A DNA stretch of 64,000 nucleotides from positions 62,001 to 126,000 of the forward strand of contig NZ_CAOJCN010000004.1 of assembly GCF_948329515.1 (NCBI RefSeq). The letters are read 5' to 3'. Shown here one piece after another: positions 63,808 through 64,000 of this stretch. The notes below the pieces were generated by a model. The model made no database searches, had not been told where the DNA came from, and was given only the letters and a program-made list of their open reading frames with translations. A program made the position numbers and the translations under genes. Every line of letters starts with the position of its first letter. The first letter of the stretch is position 1. The stretch comes from Cohnella rhizoplanae. GTDB taxonomy: Bacteria > Bacillota > Bacilli > Paenibacillales > Paenibacillaceae.

Positions 63808-64000
63808 ATGGAAAATAACGAGCTGAATGCAGAAGAAATGCGCTTGTGGCATATGTGGAAGGGCTCCTTCCAACTCATCTTCGGCCGCGTCATTAAGGAT
63901 ATGTCCGAGCATACGGGGCTCTCCGAGGGCGATTATGGCGTGTTGGATCGGCTAGATCTGCACGGAGGCGGTCAGCTCCGCCAGCAGGAGCTGGCGGACT
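63808..64000 (+). CDS. MarR-family transcriptional regulator, 5' part
   Basis: The first 64 codons of a MarR-type regulator; the gene runs off the right edge. The visible part (LWHMWKGSFQLIFGRVIKDM, then SEGDYGVLDRLDLHGGGQLRQQELAD) is the dimerisation helix and the start of the winged helix. Divergent from the SDR gene, with two palindromic operators upstream. Confidence 0.8.
   Translation, partial: MENNELNAEEMRLWHMWKGSFQLIFGRVIKDMSEHTGLSEGDYGVLDRLDLHGGGQLRQQELAD

Overview
The window comes from a GC-rich, spore-forming member of the Bacillota, most likely Paenibacillaceae (Cohnella or Paenibacillus type). This is inferred from AGGAGG-type ribosome binding sites, consensus sigma-A promoters, a CotF-like spore coat protein, an SLH surface protein, YesM/YesN two-component systems, LplABC-type sugar transporters and large MalT-type LuxR regulators. 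No rRNA, tRNA, prophage, transposase or CRISPR array was seen. The species cannot be fixed from this sequence alone.

Layout. 1-2.8 kb: the 5' part of a HelD-like helicase gene and, divergent from it, a nitronate monooxygenase with a possible attenuator leader. 2.8-23.1 kb (all minus strand): a polysaccharide-use locus. A secreted PL8 lyase carrying discoidin and other beta modules would cut an extracellular uronic-acid polymer. Two LplABC-type importers would take up the oligosaccharides, and a cytoplasmic GH88 hydrolase would remove the unsaturated uronic acid. Each importer has its own YesM-type kinase and YesN-type AraC regulator. A matching 16-bp element lies at the same distance upstream of the lyase gene and of the first binding-protein gene, so these two are probably co-regulated. 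A six-copy array of 50-51 bp repeats with a perfect palindrome fills the 3' untranslated region of the second importer operon.

23.2-36.2 kb: a secreted FN3 protein behind a structured leader, a Crp/Fnr regulator divergent from a quinone-reductase-like enzyme, a Fur-box-controlled siderophore ABC operon, a spore coat protein, an ArsR-type regulator divergent from a GH51 arabinofuranosidase, a YitT membrane protein, and an SDR/TetR divergent pair with two operators.

36.2-46.9 kb: a signalling cluster (REC-BTAD regulator, membrane histidine kinase, HD-GYP phosphodiesterase, class III cyclase), a MerR/SDR operon, a secreted amidase-signature enzyme, and a PhyH-family oxygenase divergent from an AraC regulator. 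46.9-57 kb: a 1,416-residue SLH surface protein with three copies of a GACCTACCCG element upstream, flanked by two MalT-like LuxR regulators and a DUF4386 membrane protein. 57-64 kb: an ECF-sigma/DUF1835 fusion with a strong internal start, an MFS exporter with a TetR repressor, an unidentified conserved protein behind a perfect consensus promoter with embedded operators, an aldo/keto reductase, an SDR enzyme and the start of a MarR regulator.

The least ordinary items are the palindrome array at 15.8-16.05 kb, the sigma-DUF1835 fusion, the discoidin pair inserted inside the PL8 fold, and the promoter at 61.71-61.77 kb.
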